Shown: positions 53,021 through 61,655, numbered from the stretch's first letter. The stretch is DNA of 64,000 nt from Azotosporobacter soli (GCF_030542965.1 NZ_JAUAOA010000016.1:1-64000); one strand, 5' to 3'. A program made the numbers and translations. The notes: generated by a model from the sequence alone, not told the origin.

Positions 53021-53803
53021 ATGAATAGCAACGCGAATTTTCAATCCGATTTAGTTTCCATCATTACGCCAGCATATAATGCGGAAAAATTTATAACGGA
53101 AACCATCAAATCGGTGTTGGACCAGACTTATCAAAAGTGGGAAATGTTGATAGTCGATGATTGCTCTACAGATGCCACGATTGACATCGTTAAGAAAATA
53201 TGTGTGTGTGACAAACGCGTTATATTGATTGAATCAGAGAAAAACGGCGGACCTGCAGCTGCAAGAAATATCGGTCTTAAATATGCCAAAGGCCAGTATA
53301 TTTCATTTCTTGATAGTGATGACACCATTTTGCCGGAAAAATTGGACAGGCAGATAAAATTTATGCGAAGCCAACTTGCTGCCATTTCGTTCTCGTCATA
53401 TCGGGTAATGTCAGAAACGGGAGAAAAGTTAGGTGATCTAATTGAAGCGGTCGAAGAGGTTACCTATGAAGATGAAATGCATCAGACGCTAATTGGCGGC
53501 GGAACGGTTATGATTGATCGCCGTCTCACCGGAGATTTTGAATTTAAGTCGGCCAGAAATGAAGATTATCTGTTGTGGTTGCGATTGTTGAAATGCGGTC
53601 ATCGTGCCTATGGGCTGCCAGAAGATTTAGCACGATACCGAAAGCTGAAAGGATCACGTTCAAGCAATAAGCTAACATCGGCAATGGGTGTCTGGAAAAT
53701 ACACCGCCAGCATGAAGAATTGAATTTTTTTGAAGCGGCCATTTGTTTTTGTAGTTATGCGATAACATCGCTGCTGCGAAATTACCGGGTACGGCCTAGA
53801 TAA
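53021..53803 (+). CDS. Family 2 glycosyltransferase
   Basis: 260 residues, GAGGAGGG upstream. SIITPAYNAEKFITETIKSV, IVDDCSTDATIDIVKK, NGGPAAARNIGL and FLDSDDTILPEKL are the usual GT2 motifs. It is typical of enzymes in Gram-positive capsule loci. Substrates unknown. Confidence 0.9.
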   Translation: MNSNANFQSDLVSIITPAYNAEKFITETIKSVLDQTYQKWEMLIVDDCSTDATIDIVKKICVCDKRVILIESEKNGGPAAARNIGLKYAKGQYISFLDSDDTILPEKLDRQIKFMRSQLAAISFSSYRVMSETGEKLGDLIEAVEEVTYEDEMHQTLIGGGTVMIDRRLTGDFEFKSARNEDYLLWLRLLKCGHRAYGLPEDLARYRKLKGSRSSNKLTSAMGVWKIHRQHEELNFFEAAICFCSYAITSLLRNYRVRPR

Positions 53804-53817
53804 AGGAGGCAGTTTAT

Positions 53818-54438
53818 ATGAAGGCTAAACGAATATTTGACTTGTTATTGGCTTGCGGTGCCTTAGTTATACTGGCTCCATTGCTTACAATTACGGCACT
53901 GGTCATAAAATTTGATTCAAGTGGACCGGTTATTTTTGCGCAACGGCGCGTCGGTTGTAAGGGTAAATTATTTTGCATGTACAAATTTCGTACTATGCGG
54001 GTTGGAACTCCGGAAGTAGCTACAGATCAGTTGGCGGATGCGCAGCGGCATATTACCAGAAGCGGCGCATTTCTGCGGAAATACAGCATCGATGAATTGC
54101 CGCAATTGCTCAATATTATCAAGGGCGATATGAGTCTTGTCGGACCACGCCCGGCATTGCCCAGTCAGAAAGAATTGGTTTGCCAACGTAGTGAAAGAGG
54201 AGTAGATGTGCTGCGTCCCGGCTTGACAGGATGGGCACAGGTAAATGGAAGAGATGAAATACTACTGGCGGAAAAAGTCAAACTGGACAACGAATACAAG
54301 GTGCGTCAGTCGTTTAGTTTCGATCTGTACATCATATGGCTGACTGTATATTCTGTGGTTCATGGTACTGGCGTCAAGAAAATGAAAACGGCTGGGAAAG
54401 TCAAGGGAATGGATGTCAGCACAAAAGGAGGGGGATAA
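53818..54438 (+). CDS. Initiating phosphoglycosyl transferase (monotopic, PglC/WcaJ C-terminal type)
   Basis: 206 residues with AAAGGAGG upstream. One N-terminal membrane helix (IFDLLLACGALVILAPLL), then the polyprenol-phosphate sugar-1-phosphate transferase signature: YKFRTM, DELPQLLNIIKGDMSLVGPRPAL, LRPGLTGWAQVNGRDE. It starts each repeat unit by moving a sugar phosphate from UDP-sugar to undecaprenyl phosphate. Lying late in the operon, it is the only initiator seen. Its likely donor is the 4-keto-derived or diacetamido sugar made in the operon (inference). Confidence 0.92.
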   Translation: MKAKRIFDLLLACGALVILAPLLTITALVIKFDSSGPVIFAQRRVGCKGKLFCMYKFRTMRVGTPEVATDQLADAQRHITRSGAFLRKYSIDELPQLLNIIKGDMSLVGPRPALPSQKELVCQRSERGVDVLRPGLTGWAQVNGRDEILLAEKVKLDNEYKVRQSFSFDLYIIWLTVYSVVHGTGVKKMKTAGKVKGMDVSTKGGG

Positions 54439-54440
54439 AA

Positions 54441-55040
54441 ATGATAATGACGAAACAAGATTATTTACTTTATTTAACGGCAGATCGAATTGCTTTGGGA
54501 GAGACGCGCATAAGTCCTAGATGGTTTGGTGATGAAATTTGGAAATTTCAGAGACTCTTGCGGAAGGCTGAATACCTGAAAAATTGCAAGAGCGGATTGT
54601 TTTGGCAATTATACTATCAATATGTTCAATTCAAACGTCATTATCTGGGGATTTTTTTAGGTCTGAGTATTCCTTTGAATGTATTTGGACCGGGGCTGTC
54701 AATTGTTCATTATGGCACGGTTATTGTGAATAGTGGGGCGGTTGTTGGCGCTAACTGTCGTATTCATGGCTGTGTTAATATCGGCAGCCAAGCAGGGAAT
54801 GTTACACAGGCTCCAGTGATCGGCGACAACGTCTACATTGGACCGGGGGCAAAGCTGTTTGGTACGATCAAAATTGCCGACGGCATTGCAATCGGAGCAA
54901 ATGCCGTCGTCAATAAGTCTTTTTTTGAGCGGAATATAACGATTGCCGGAATGCCGGCACGAAAAATATCTGAAAGAGGCGCAGGAGAATATGTAATTGA
55001 TGCACTTGCTGCAGCGAAGCTACAGGTTGCAAGCGCATGA
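54441..55040 (+). CDS. Serine-acetyltransferase-like hexapeptide protein
   Basis: 199 residues from the ATG at 54441 (AAAAGGAGGGGG upstream). Left-handed beta-helix in the C-terminal half: GPGLSIVHYGTVIVNSGAVV, ANCRIHGCVNIGSQ, VIGDNVYIGPGAKLFGTIKI and IAIGANAVVNKSF, with the GLSIVHYGT region typical of CysE-related enzymes. In polysaccharide loci such proteins usually O-acetylate sugars rather than serine. It overlaps the next gene by four bases. Confidence 0.82.
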   Translation: MIMTKQDYLLYLTADRIALGETRISPRWFGDEIWKFQRLLRKAEYLKNCKSGLFWQLYYQYVQFKRHYLGIFLGLSIPLNVFGPGLSIVHYGTVIVNSGAVVGANCRIHGCVNIGSQAGNVTQAPVIGDNVYIGPGAKLFGTIKIADGIAIGANAVVNKSFFERNITIAGMPARKISERGAGEYVIDALAAAKLQVASA

Positions 55041-56188
55041 GATATGGGAAAATAGTATTGTTACTAATTTTGCTTGTAAGTTTTTGCGGTTGCAACTTTA
55101 ATTTAATAGCATTAAAAACAGGGGATTCTCAGCCAATGTTGCATAACAATGCTAAAGAAAATGTACATAAGACGATGATAGAGATGGAGAGCTTTGGCGC
55201 AAAGGGGGATGGGACAACTGATGATACGGTGGCATTTCAAACAGCTGTGAACTCGTTAGCCAGCGATAAATGGTTACATATACCGGCTGGAACCTATATG
55301 GTGGATGAAATCATGTTGCGTGCTGGTGCTGAGCTAGTCGGAGATGATGGAGCTGTCATAAAAAGCAGGACAGTCGGCAAAGAAATTTTCCATATAGCTG
55401 TGGATAATGTAACATTGCGCAACCTGATCATTGACGGAGATATGAAACGAAAAAATGCAATAAAAATGCTGGAGGCCAATGGAATTACAATTGAAAACTG
55501 TGAGATTAGAAATACGTATGGAGACAGTGTAGAATCCGGTTCTTGGGCGATCCTAATAAAAGGCGGTAGCAACATTGCAATCCAGGACTGTTATTTTCAT
55601 GATATCAGCGGTCCCGAAAATGGCGTTCAGGGCGACAGTGTCGGGGCCAATCGAGCAGTTTGGAGTTGGAATGTGGCATCGATGACAATTATGAATTGTA
55701 GATTTGAGGAAATACGCGGATTTGAGGATGGAGACTGTATACAGATAACGGGAGAAAATGGTTGGCATTCGGATGTGAAGATACAAGACTGCAATTTTAA
55801 CGGGTTTTATAAAAGGGCTATCAAAGTGCAGACATCTGGCGTAAAGATTATTCACAATATGATGACTGCTCATCCGGAAGCCGATCAAAAACGCAATTTT
55901 CAGGCGGCTATATCGATTTTTGCTGGCGATAATTTGGTTGATAATAATGTGATTGTGTTGCATAATTCCCGACTGGGTGTGGATTTGAACGGCCGAAACT
56001 GTAAAGTCGTCAATAACATGATTAGCGTGGATGAAGCGGGGAACAATAAAAGAACAGCGGGTATATATGTTTCAGCAGCGGCCAGTAACAGCACTGTTGA
56101 AAACAATACGATTTGCAATATTGCCGATGCAATTGAAATTAACAAGACAAGCATTGGCGTTGTGGAAAGAAAAAATATTCGGCAGTGA
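55037..56188 (+). CDS. Right-handed beta-helix lipoprotein (pectate-lyase-3-like)
   Basis: 383 residues. A lipoprotein signal peptide ends SFCGC (Cys19). FGAKGDGTTDDTVAFQTAVN is the start of pectate-lyase-3-type beta-helix domains; the following 300 residues show repeated NI/VT-D/N-C turns (VTLRNLIIDGD, ITIENCEIRN, IAIQDCYFHD, MTIMNCRFEE, VKIQDCNFNG). It may be a lyase or a polysaccharide-binding factor that trims the product during export. Catalytic residues cannot be named. It starts in the stop of the previous gene (ATGA) and is the last exopolysaccharide gene. Confidence 0.82.
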   Translation: MRYGKIVLLLILLVSFCGCNFNLIALKTGDSQPMLHNNAKENVHKTMIEMESFGAKGDGTTDDTVAFQTAVNSLASDKWLHIPAGTYMVDEIMLRAGAELVGDDGAVIKSRTVGKEIFHIAVDNVTLRNLIIDGDMKRKNAIKMLEANGITIENCEIRNTYGDSVESGSWAILIKGGSNIAIQDCYFHDISGPENGVQGDSVGANRAVWSWNVASMTIMNCRFEEIRGFEDGDCIQITGENGWHSDVKIQDCNFNGFYKRAIKVQTSGVKIIHNMMTAHPEADQKRNFQAAISIFAGDNLVDNNVIVLHNSRLGVDLNGRNCKVVNNMISVDEAGNNKRTAGIYVSAAASNSTVENNTICNIADAIEINKTSIGVVERKNIRQ

Positions 56189-56212
56189 GTAGTTCAATAA
56201 AGGAAGGTATGT

Positions 56213-57364
56213 ATGGCGCGTGCGAGGCTGAAAACAAAAAAGCTTTTAACACCAGAATTAGAGCTGGCTCTCATCTGTTCAGGGCCGGAGGTAAGTGCGG
56301 ATGCTAAAGGGAGATTGGCGGGGATTGCAAATGGAAAAATCGATTGGACGCTGTTTCTTAAGCTAGTAATGCGGCATCAGTTATTTCCGATGATTTATTG
56401 GAGATACAAAGAACGTTATCTGCCGGTGTTCCCCGTATCTGTTGTGGCGGAGTTGCAGAAGGCCGATCGAATGAACAAGATTAGAACGATGCAAATGACA
56501 ATGGAAATGACGGAGTTGGTTAGAGGTTTGGCCGAGAGAGGCATCAGTGCAATTGTCGTCAAAGGAATACCACTGGCCCAGATGCTGTATCAGAATATAA
56601 CGCATCGCACATCAAATGACATTGACATATTAGTTAGGCAAGACGAACTGGAAGCGGCAAAACAAGTGTTGGAGGAGAGGGGGTATGAGGCGGAAAAAGA
56701 GCAGTATTGCTTGATTCATGACGCTTTGCCAGAATGGATCGAACAGACACAGAGCGTCGCATGTTTTGATGCACGGCGCAAAATCATGGTTGATCTTACC
56801 ATTTGCTTGGGATCCCATGGAGCTGTTATACCCTGGGAAGAAATTGAAGGTTGCATCGAAGAAATCATATTTGCGGGTCAGATGATCCGAGTGGTGAAAA
56901 AAGAGGTCTTGTTTTTACATTTGATTCTTCATGGTGCAGGGCATGCATGGTTTCGCTTAAAATGGCTCTTGGACATCGCCTATATACTGGAGAAAGGCGA
57001 AATTTCTTGGCGGGAGTTGTACCGATTAAGCGATAAAATCGGTGTTAGTCATATTGTGAATCAATCTTTACTCTTGGTACACGAGATTTGTGGTATCACT
57101 CTTCCAGAGAAAATTGAGCGGAAAGCCAGCAATAGTAAGGTTGCTTATAAATTAGCGCAACAGGCTATGGAGCTTATGAAAATCAGCGATTTTAATCCGG
57201 TTAAATTAGGTCCTATGCCGCCGAGTAAAACATATTTTTTATATAAAAAATATCGATTTTGCATGTTGCATAGCTGGAAACAAAGAATCCAATATGGTTA
57301 TTATGAAGTTGTGAATCTAATCATGGGTATTGGCCGAGAATTGAGCATTAAGATTAGCGGATAA
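56213..57364 (+). CDS. Nucleotidyltransferase-family protein of the lasso-peptide cluster
   Basis: 383 residues, AAGGAAGG upstream. It belongs to the large nucleotidyltransferase-fold family often found in RiPP clusters: VVKGIPLAQMLYQNITHRTSNDIDILV contains the DID motif that binds metal, followed by ERGYEAEKEQY, KIMVDLTICLGSHG and HGAGHAWFRLKWLLDIAY. In paeninodin-type lasso clusters such a protein sits beside the kinase; in pseudomycoidin it adds hexoses to the phosphorylated C-terminal Ser. Here it is the first gene of the lasso cluster and begins 24 bases after the last exopolysaccharide gene. Confidence 0.82.
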   Translation: MARARLKTKKLLTPELELALICSGPEVSADAKGRLAGIANGKIDWTLFLKLVMRHQLFPMIYWRYKERYLPVFPVSVVAELQKADRMNKIRTMQMTMEMTELVRGLAERGISAIVVKGIPLAQMLYQNITHRTSNDIDILVRQDELEAAKQVLEERGYEAEKEQYCLIHDALPEWIEQTQSVACFDARRKIMVDLTICLGSHGAVIPWEEIEGCIEEIIFAGQMIRVVKKEVLFLHLILHGAGHAWFRLKWLLDIAYILEKGEISWRELYRLSDKIGVSHIVNQSLLLVHEICGITLPEKIERKASNSKVAYKLAQQAMELMKISDFNPVKLGPMPPSKTYFLYKKYRFCMLHSWKQRIQYGYYEVVNLIMGIGRELSIKISG

Positions 57365-57438
57365 GTTTCGGCAGCATTGTATAAATGTGATGAAAAATGC
57401 AGATGAAGTTCGGCAATAGCAAGAAAGGAAGAACAACT

Positions 57439-58389
57439 ATGAAGGATTATGCTAACGAGACGGGACGTAAAACATATCGTTACACCGTATACGGAATCAG
57501 TATTGAATCAGAATTGATGCTGCCTGAATTGAACATGACGGATAACAGCGTTACAGACGTAAAAATCGAAATCGGAAATGTAACGGATAAACTTGCGGTT
57601 GAAATACCGGACACAGGCAGTTATTGCTATTCGCAATCGGGAGAATTCATATATTGCGTAGAAGGGATCGGTGCATATCTGGTTTCGGGGGGCAGTCGAA
57701 TTACAGTGCAACCTTATCGGCAGGCGGATGGGAATATGGTAAAGCTGTTTTTGCTAGGAACAATAATGGGAGTGCTGCTTATGCAGCGCGGATTGGCAGT
57801 GCTTCATGGGAGTTCGGTGCTAATCAATGGGCAAGGTGTTCTGTTTACGGGATTATCGGGTGCGGGAAAATCGACGATGGCTGCGGCCTTGCACCGACGT
57901 GGCTATTGTCTGATGGCTGATGACGTATCACCTCTACAGAGGGACGAACAAGGTCAGTTTTGGATTCAGCCTGGTTATCCGCAACAAAAATTATGGCAGG
58001 AAAGTGCGGAACTTGTCGGCATCAATACAGAAAATCTAGAAGTTGTTTCCGATGTATGGAAAAAATTTGCGTTGCCGCTCAAGGAAGGATTTCATGCGAC
58101 TGCCGTCCCGTTGGCGGCTGTATATGAAATCGTTGCCCGTCAAGGCGGCGATATTGAAATTAGGCCGCTAAGAGGCGCAGCTAAAATGAGTATGATTATG
58201 GAAAACACATATCGCTGCGAACTGATGGATTGTTTAGGGCTGCGTATACAACATTTTGAGCAATGCGGTGCGATTGCTCGGCAATTGCCAGTGTTTCAAC
58301 TGTCGCGCCCGGAGAAGGTGGATAGCTTACAGAAACAAGTGGAAGCTGTTGTGAGCCATTTGACTCAGCTTGACGCAAAACAGGCGTGA
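57439..58389 (+). CDS. HPr-kinase-like lasso peptide kinase
   Basis: 316 residues from the ATG at 57439 (AAGAAAGGA upstream). The C-terminal half resembles HPr kinase: LHGSSVLINGQGVLFTGLSG leads into the P-loop GLSGAGKSTMAAAL (about 152-165), followed by LMADDVSPLQ, the acidic metal site, and PGYPQQKLW. The N-terminal 120 residues are the variable domain of this group. Related kinases in Firmicute lasso clusters (PaeK, ThcoK) phosphorylate the C-terminal Ser of the precursor. Both precursors encoded downstream end in Ser. Confidence 0.87.
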   Translation: MKDYANETGRKTYRYTVYGISIESELMLPELNMTDNSVTDVKIEIGNVTDKLAVEIPDTGSYCYSQSGEFIYCVEGIGAYLVSGGSRITVQPYRQADGNMVKLFLLGTIMGVLLMQRGLAVLHGSSVLINGQGVLFTGLSGAGKSTMAAALHRRGYCLMADDVSPLQRDEQGQFWIQPGYPQQKLWQESAELVGINTENLEVVSDVWKKFALPLKEGFHATAVPLAAVYEIVARQGGDIEIRPLRGAAKMSMIMENTYRCELMDCLGLRIQHFEQCGAIARQLPVFQLSRPEKVDSLQKQVEAVVSHLTQLDAKQA

Positions 58390-58428
58390 GCAAAATAAGC
58401 ACATTATATATATAAACGGAGGCGACAA

Positions 58429-58719
58429 ATGAAATCGACGAATAGTATTGAAATGGATACGATTGTAGTGCAGATAGAGGGGTTGGTGGCAGCCGATATG
58501 GATGGAGAAAAGGTCATGTTGAATATTACAACAGGAAAATACTTTGGTTTGGATCAAGTTGGTAGCCGAATTTGGGAATTGATTGAAACGCCCTGCGCCG
58601 TGTATGAAATTATTCAAAGTTTACGATTGGATTACGAGGTGCATGAGGAAACATGTCAAAAGGATGTACTGACTTTTCTAGGCCTCCTTCAGATACGTGG
58701 ACTTATTACCATTGTTTAA
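58429..58719 (+). CDS. PqqD-like RiPP recognition protein (lasso B1)
   Basis: 96 residues, ACGGAGG upstream. PqqD/RRE fold: VMLNITTGKYFGLDQVGSRIWELIETP with the usual YFxLDxxGxxIW core, then a helical C-terminus. In split lasso systems this B1 protein binds the leader peptide and delivers it to the B2 protease. The next gene overlaps its 3' end by 23 bases, a typical B1-B2 arrangement. Confidence 0.9.
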   Translation: MKSTNSIEMDTIVVQIEGLVAADMDGEKVMLNITTGKYFGLDQVGSRIWELIETPCAVYEIIQSLRLDYEVHEETCQKDVLTFLGLLQIRGLITIV

Positions 58720-59158
58720 ACGATTGCGGCAATTTAATGGTTTGGCTTGGTGCGAGCAGAGTTTAATCATCCGAATTGTGATTCTCACGGCAGCGGCCCG
58801 CACAGCCATATTGTTGCTGCCGTTTTGCAAATTGTCGTTACTGCTAGGGAAGGAAAAGTCTGAATCGCCTGCCATGGCGACACAGCAGGAATACACGGCA
58901 GCCTGGCAGGTTGGTAGTATGATTGAACGCGTGAGCCGCTATACGCCGTGGCAAAGCAAGTGTCTTGTTCAGGCCTTGGTGGGGAAGTTGTTATTGCAGC
59001 GGCTGGGGATTGACGCAACGCTGTATATGGGGGTAGCGAAAGATGCGGATAATAAAATGATTGCGCATGCTTGGCTACGGTGTGGTGAAATGATCGTCAC
59101 CGGGAGTGCTGGGCGGGAACAGTTCACGGTGGTTGGTTGCTTCGCAAGCAGGAAATAA
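58697..59158 (+). CDS. Lasso peptide leader protease (B2, transglutaminase-like)
   Basis: 153 residues, GTG start within the B1 gene. The C-terminal Cys-protease domain contains the catalytic Cys in SKCLVQALVGKLLLQRLGI (about Cys87), the GIDATLYMGVAKD strand, and the catalytic His in MIAHAWLRCGEMIVTG (about His121). It cuts the leader and, with the cyclase, gives the lasso fold. The N-terminal part (LAWCEQSLIIRIVILTAAAR) is the usual helical segment of this family. Confidence 0.9.
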   Translation: MDLLPLFKRLRQFNGLAWCEQSLIIRIVILTAAARTAILLLPFCKLSLLLGKEKSESPAMATQQEYTAAWQVGSMIERVSRYTPWQSKCLVQALVGKLLLQRLGIDATLYMGVAKDADNKMIAHAWLRCGEMIVTGSAGREQFTVVGCFASRK

Positions 59159-59192
59159 AAAAGGCTACCGGCCATGAAAGGAGGTGATAACA

Positions 59193-59330
59193 ATGAATAA
59201 TGAAAAGACAGTTTGGACAGTGCCTCAGGTAACCGAGCTTTCGGTCGCAATGACCGAGTCGCAAAAGACTGGCGATCATTCGGATATGTGGACGGCCAGC
59301 CTAAATTTGTGCGGCGCGATACATTCTTAA
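59193..59330 (+). CDS. Lasso peptide precursor A1
   Basis: 45 residues, too short for most gene callers, with a near-ideal ribosome site AAAGGAGGTGA. The leader (22 residues, ending VTELSVAMTE) has the WTVPQV motif in the place of the YxxPxL motif bound by B1. Thr at -2 (MTE, then Ser) is the hallmark of the lasso cleavage site. The predicted core is 23 residues: SQKTGDHSDMWTASLNLCG then AIHS. Asp9 is at a normal ring position, giving a nine-residue ring between Ser1 and Asp9. The core contains one Cys (Cys18) and ends in Ser23. Ser as first residue is less common than Gly. Confidence 0.87.
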   Translation: MNNEKTVWTVPQVTELSVAMTESQKTGDHSDMWTASLNLCGAIHS

Positions 59331-59382
59331 GTTGTCGATGTCATTAGAGTAAATAGAAAAATAGTAAAGGAGGAAGATCAAA

Positions 59383-59535
59383 ATGGAAAAAGCAATTTGG
59401 ACGAGCCCGCAAGTTATGGAACTCGATATCAAAATGACGGAAGCTTATTATAACAAGAAGGGCGGAGGCAGCGACATGTATACCGGCGAGACGGGTATCA
59501 ATGGTCAATTAATACCTTGCCCGGCCTGTAGTTAA
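59383..59535 (+). CDS. Lasso-type peptide precursor A2, unusual core
   Basis: 50 residues, AAAGGAGGAAG upstream. The leader has the same pattern as A1 (WTSPQV, then ELDIKMTE), so it should be handled by the same B1 and B2. If cut after TE the core is 30 residues starting AYYNKKGGGSDMYT; the first acidic residues are Asp11 and Glu16, outside the 7-9 window for lasso rings. Aligning by the shared SDM(W/Y)T motif puts this Asp two residues later than in A1. If cleavage were two residues later (after TEAY), Asp would be at position 9. The core ends CPACS, a CxxC followed by a terminal Ser. Confidence 0.85.
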   Translation: MEKAIWTSPQVMELDIKMTEAYYNKKGGGSDMYTGETGINGQLIPCPACS

Positions 59536-59549
59536 TAAGGTAGCCGTAT

Positions 59550-59638
59550 AAAACTGCCTGGGCTTGCTTCGGCCTAAGGTTGCCGGTCGTTAAAATGACA
59601 GAACCGGCGCCTTGGCGGGCAGGCTAGGCAGGTTTTTA
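59550..59638 (+). terminator. Large structured hairpin between precursor A2 and the cyclase gene
   Basis: A long imperfect stem-loop: outer arms AAAACTGCCT and AGGCAGGTTTTT, middle arms GCCTAAGG/CCTTGGC, inner arms GCCGGT/ACCGGC. It ends in five T. As in other RiPP operons it may stop part of the transcripts so that the precursor is made in excess over the cyclase and exporter. Confidence 0.6.
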
Positions 59639-59696
59639 TTGCAAGGAGATAAGCCTTGCATCTATGGAGTATTGTGAAGACTGGCGGTATGCGGTT

Positions 59697-61655
59697 ATGA
59701 GTGCAATTTACGGTATCTTCCATTATGACGGATGCCCGGTGGAGGCGAACGTCGGAGCGGCGATGCAGGAAAAAATGGCGGTTTTCCCTGCGGATGCATG
59801 TAAAACATTCTTGGATAAAGATGTTTTTTTAGGCTGCCGGGCGCAGTTTATTACGCCTGAATCGTTATGCGAAGTGCTGCCTTATCAGGACCTGCCAAAC
59901 CGGATGACTATTACGGCTGATGCCATCATCGACAACCGGATGTCTTTGTTAGCGGCGATGGGAATTGCGGCGGATCAGGGGGCTAGAATTCCCGATAGCC
60001 TATTGATTCTGAAAGCGTATCAAAAATGGGGTCGAGAATGTCCCAAATATTTGATCGGTGATTTTGCTTTTGTCATTTGGGATGAAAGACAGCGGTGTAT
60101 GTTTTGTGCCGTCGATCACGCCGGAACCAGGACGTTATATTATTACCGGGCAGCTGGTGTATTTGCTTTCTCCACACTTCTTAAGCCGTTATTCTCCCAT
60201 CCGGCGATTCCGGCTCGACACGACGACATGTGGATTGGCGATTTTTTGGCGATTCCATCGGTTATGCATCAACTGGATGCAGAGTTGACGCTGTACCAGG
60301 ATGTTTATCTCCTGCCAGCGGGCCATAGCTTGAGTGTGGGTGGGGACGGTTCTGTTATTAAAGAGGTATATTGGCAGGTACAGGAGCAGCCGGAATTGGT
60401 GCTTAAATCTGATGCTGAATATGAAGAAGCTTTGCGCGATGTACTGTCAGAAGCGGTGCGTTGCCGAATGCGAAGCATCCTGCCGGTGGGGGTAATGTTG
60501 AGCGGCGGATTGGATTCGCCAGCGGTCGCGGCACTGGCGGCCAAGGAACTAAAAGGGCAACGGTTGGCGGCTTTCAGCATGACGCCCATGATTGGCTATC
60601 GTGACTGGCTCCCGATCGATGGAAGCGCGATTGCTGATGAGACGCCATTTGTAGAAGCGGTGAGCCAATACATCGGCAATATTGACGTAACTTATTGCCG
60701 GGCCTCGGGCCTCCATCCGATGAGTGATACCGAGCGTCTGACTAGGATTTTGGAGCAGCCATATAAGATATTTGAAAATTTATTTTGGATTGATAATATC
60801 ATTGCTGAAGCTAAACAAAAAGGGGTCGGTGTCTTGTTGCACGGTAGCGTCGGTAACATGACGATTTCTTGGGGCGAAAAGCAAAGCTATCTGGTATCTC
60901 TACTGCAGTATAGGCGATGGCGCCGTTTGCTGCGAGAAAGTTGGGTGACTTCAAGGCGATACCGGGAACCGAATAAAATGTTATACGCGTTACTCGGCGG
61001 CCTGCTGCCGGTCGGCTGCCAAAAAATACTCTCGCTGTTGCAGAGCGGAAATCATGATGCATGGGTATCGGAACTACCGCCGATTAATCCTGCATTTGCA
61101 GAGAAAATGGGCAGCCGGGAACGATTTAATCGGTTTGGCTACGATTTGTCCGGCGTCAGTCGAAAAACTTCCTTTGAGTGCCGTCAGGATCAGATGCAAC
61201 CCAGTTTTTTTGCGCATGTCAGCACACTTAGTACTAAATTGCTATTGTCATACGGCATGGTGATGCGTGATCCGACGCTAGACAGACGGGTTATTGAGTT
61301 TTGTCTGCGACTGCCGGAAGATCAGTATGTGAGGAATGGACGAGAGCGGTTTTTGATTCGAAGGGCGATGAAAGGTTTGCTGCCGGACAAGGTGCGTTTG
61401 AACGAACGCGTCCGGGGAAATCAGACTGCCGATATTGCGCAGCGATTGCAGCCGGTTTGGCCAGAATTGACAACGGAAATCAGTCTGATCGGTCGACGTC
61501 CGGCTGAAAAAAAATATCTGGACATTTGCAAAATAAAACGACAATTGGAAAAACATCCGGTAATCAATGATGATGAAAGTGAAAACTCGGGCGTGCGAAT
61601 GTTGATACGCAGCTTGATTTTTAGTCGCTTTTTGCAAAGTGAGGGGAAAATATGA
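59697..61655 (+). CDS. Lasso cyclase (asparagine-synthetase-like, C protein)
   Basis: 652 residues from the ATG at 59697, chosen because lasso cyclases begin MSAIxGIFHxD; an ATG at 59664 has AAGGAG but too far away. Position 2 is Ser instead of the glutaminase Cys of AsnB, as usual in lasso cyclases. The synthetase half begins GVMLSGGLDSPAVAALAAK (PPi motif SGGLDS). It adenylates the ring Asp and forms the isopeptide bond with the core N-terminus. It ends in a four-base overlap with the exporter gene. Confidence 0.92.
   Translation: MSAIYGIFHYDGCPVEANVGAAMQEKMAVFPADACKTFLDKDVFLGCRAQFITPESLCEVLPYQDLPNRMTITADAIIDNRMSLLAAMGIAADQGARIPDSLLILKAYQKWGRECPKYLIGDFAFVIWDERQRCMFCAVDHAGTRTLYYYRAAGVFAFSTLLKPLFSHPAIPARHDDMWIGDFLAIPSVMHQLDAELTLYQDVYLLPAGHSLSVGGDGSVIKEVYWQVQEQPELVLKSDAEYEEALRDVLSEAVRCRMRSILPVGVMLSGGLDSPAVAALAAKELKGQRLAAFSMTPMIGYRDWLPIDGSAIADETPFVEAVSQYIGNIDVTYCRASGLHPMSDTERLTRILEQPYKIFENLFWIDNIIAEAKQKGVGVLLHGSVGNMTISWGEKQSYLVSLLQYRRWRRLLRESWVTSRRYREPNKMLYALLGGLLPVGCQKILSLLQSGNHDAWVSELPPINPAFAEKMGSRERFNRFGYDLSGVSRKTSFECRQDQMQPSFFAHVSTLSTKLLLSYGMVMRDPTLDRRVIEFCLRLPEDQYVRNGRERFLIRRAMKGLLPDKVRLNERVRGNQTADIAQRLQPVWPELTTEISLIGRRPAEKKYLDICKIKRQLEKHPVINDDESENSGVRMLIRSLIFSRFLQSEGKI

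Noticed and set aside
56213-59158. PQQ or thiopeptide-type cluster based on the PqqD-like protein
   Set aside because: There is no PqqC/E or YcaO gene; the B2 protease, AsnB-like cyclase and leader motifs fit lasso biosynthesis.
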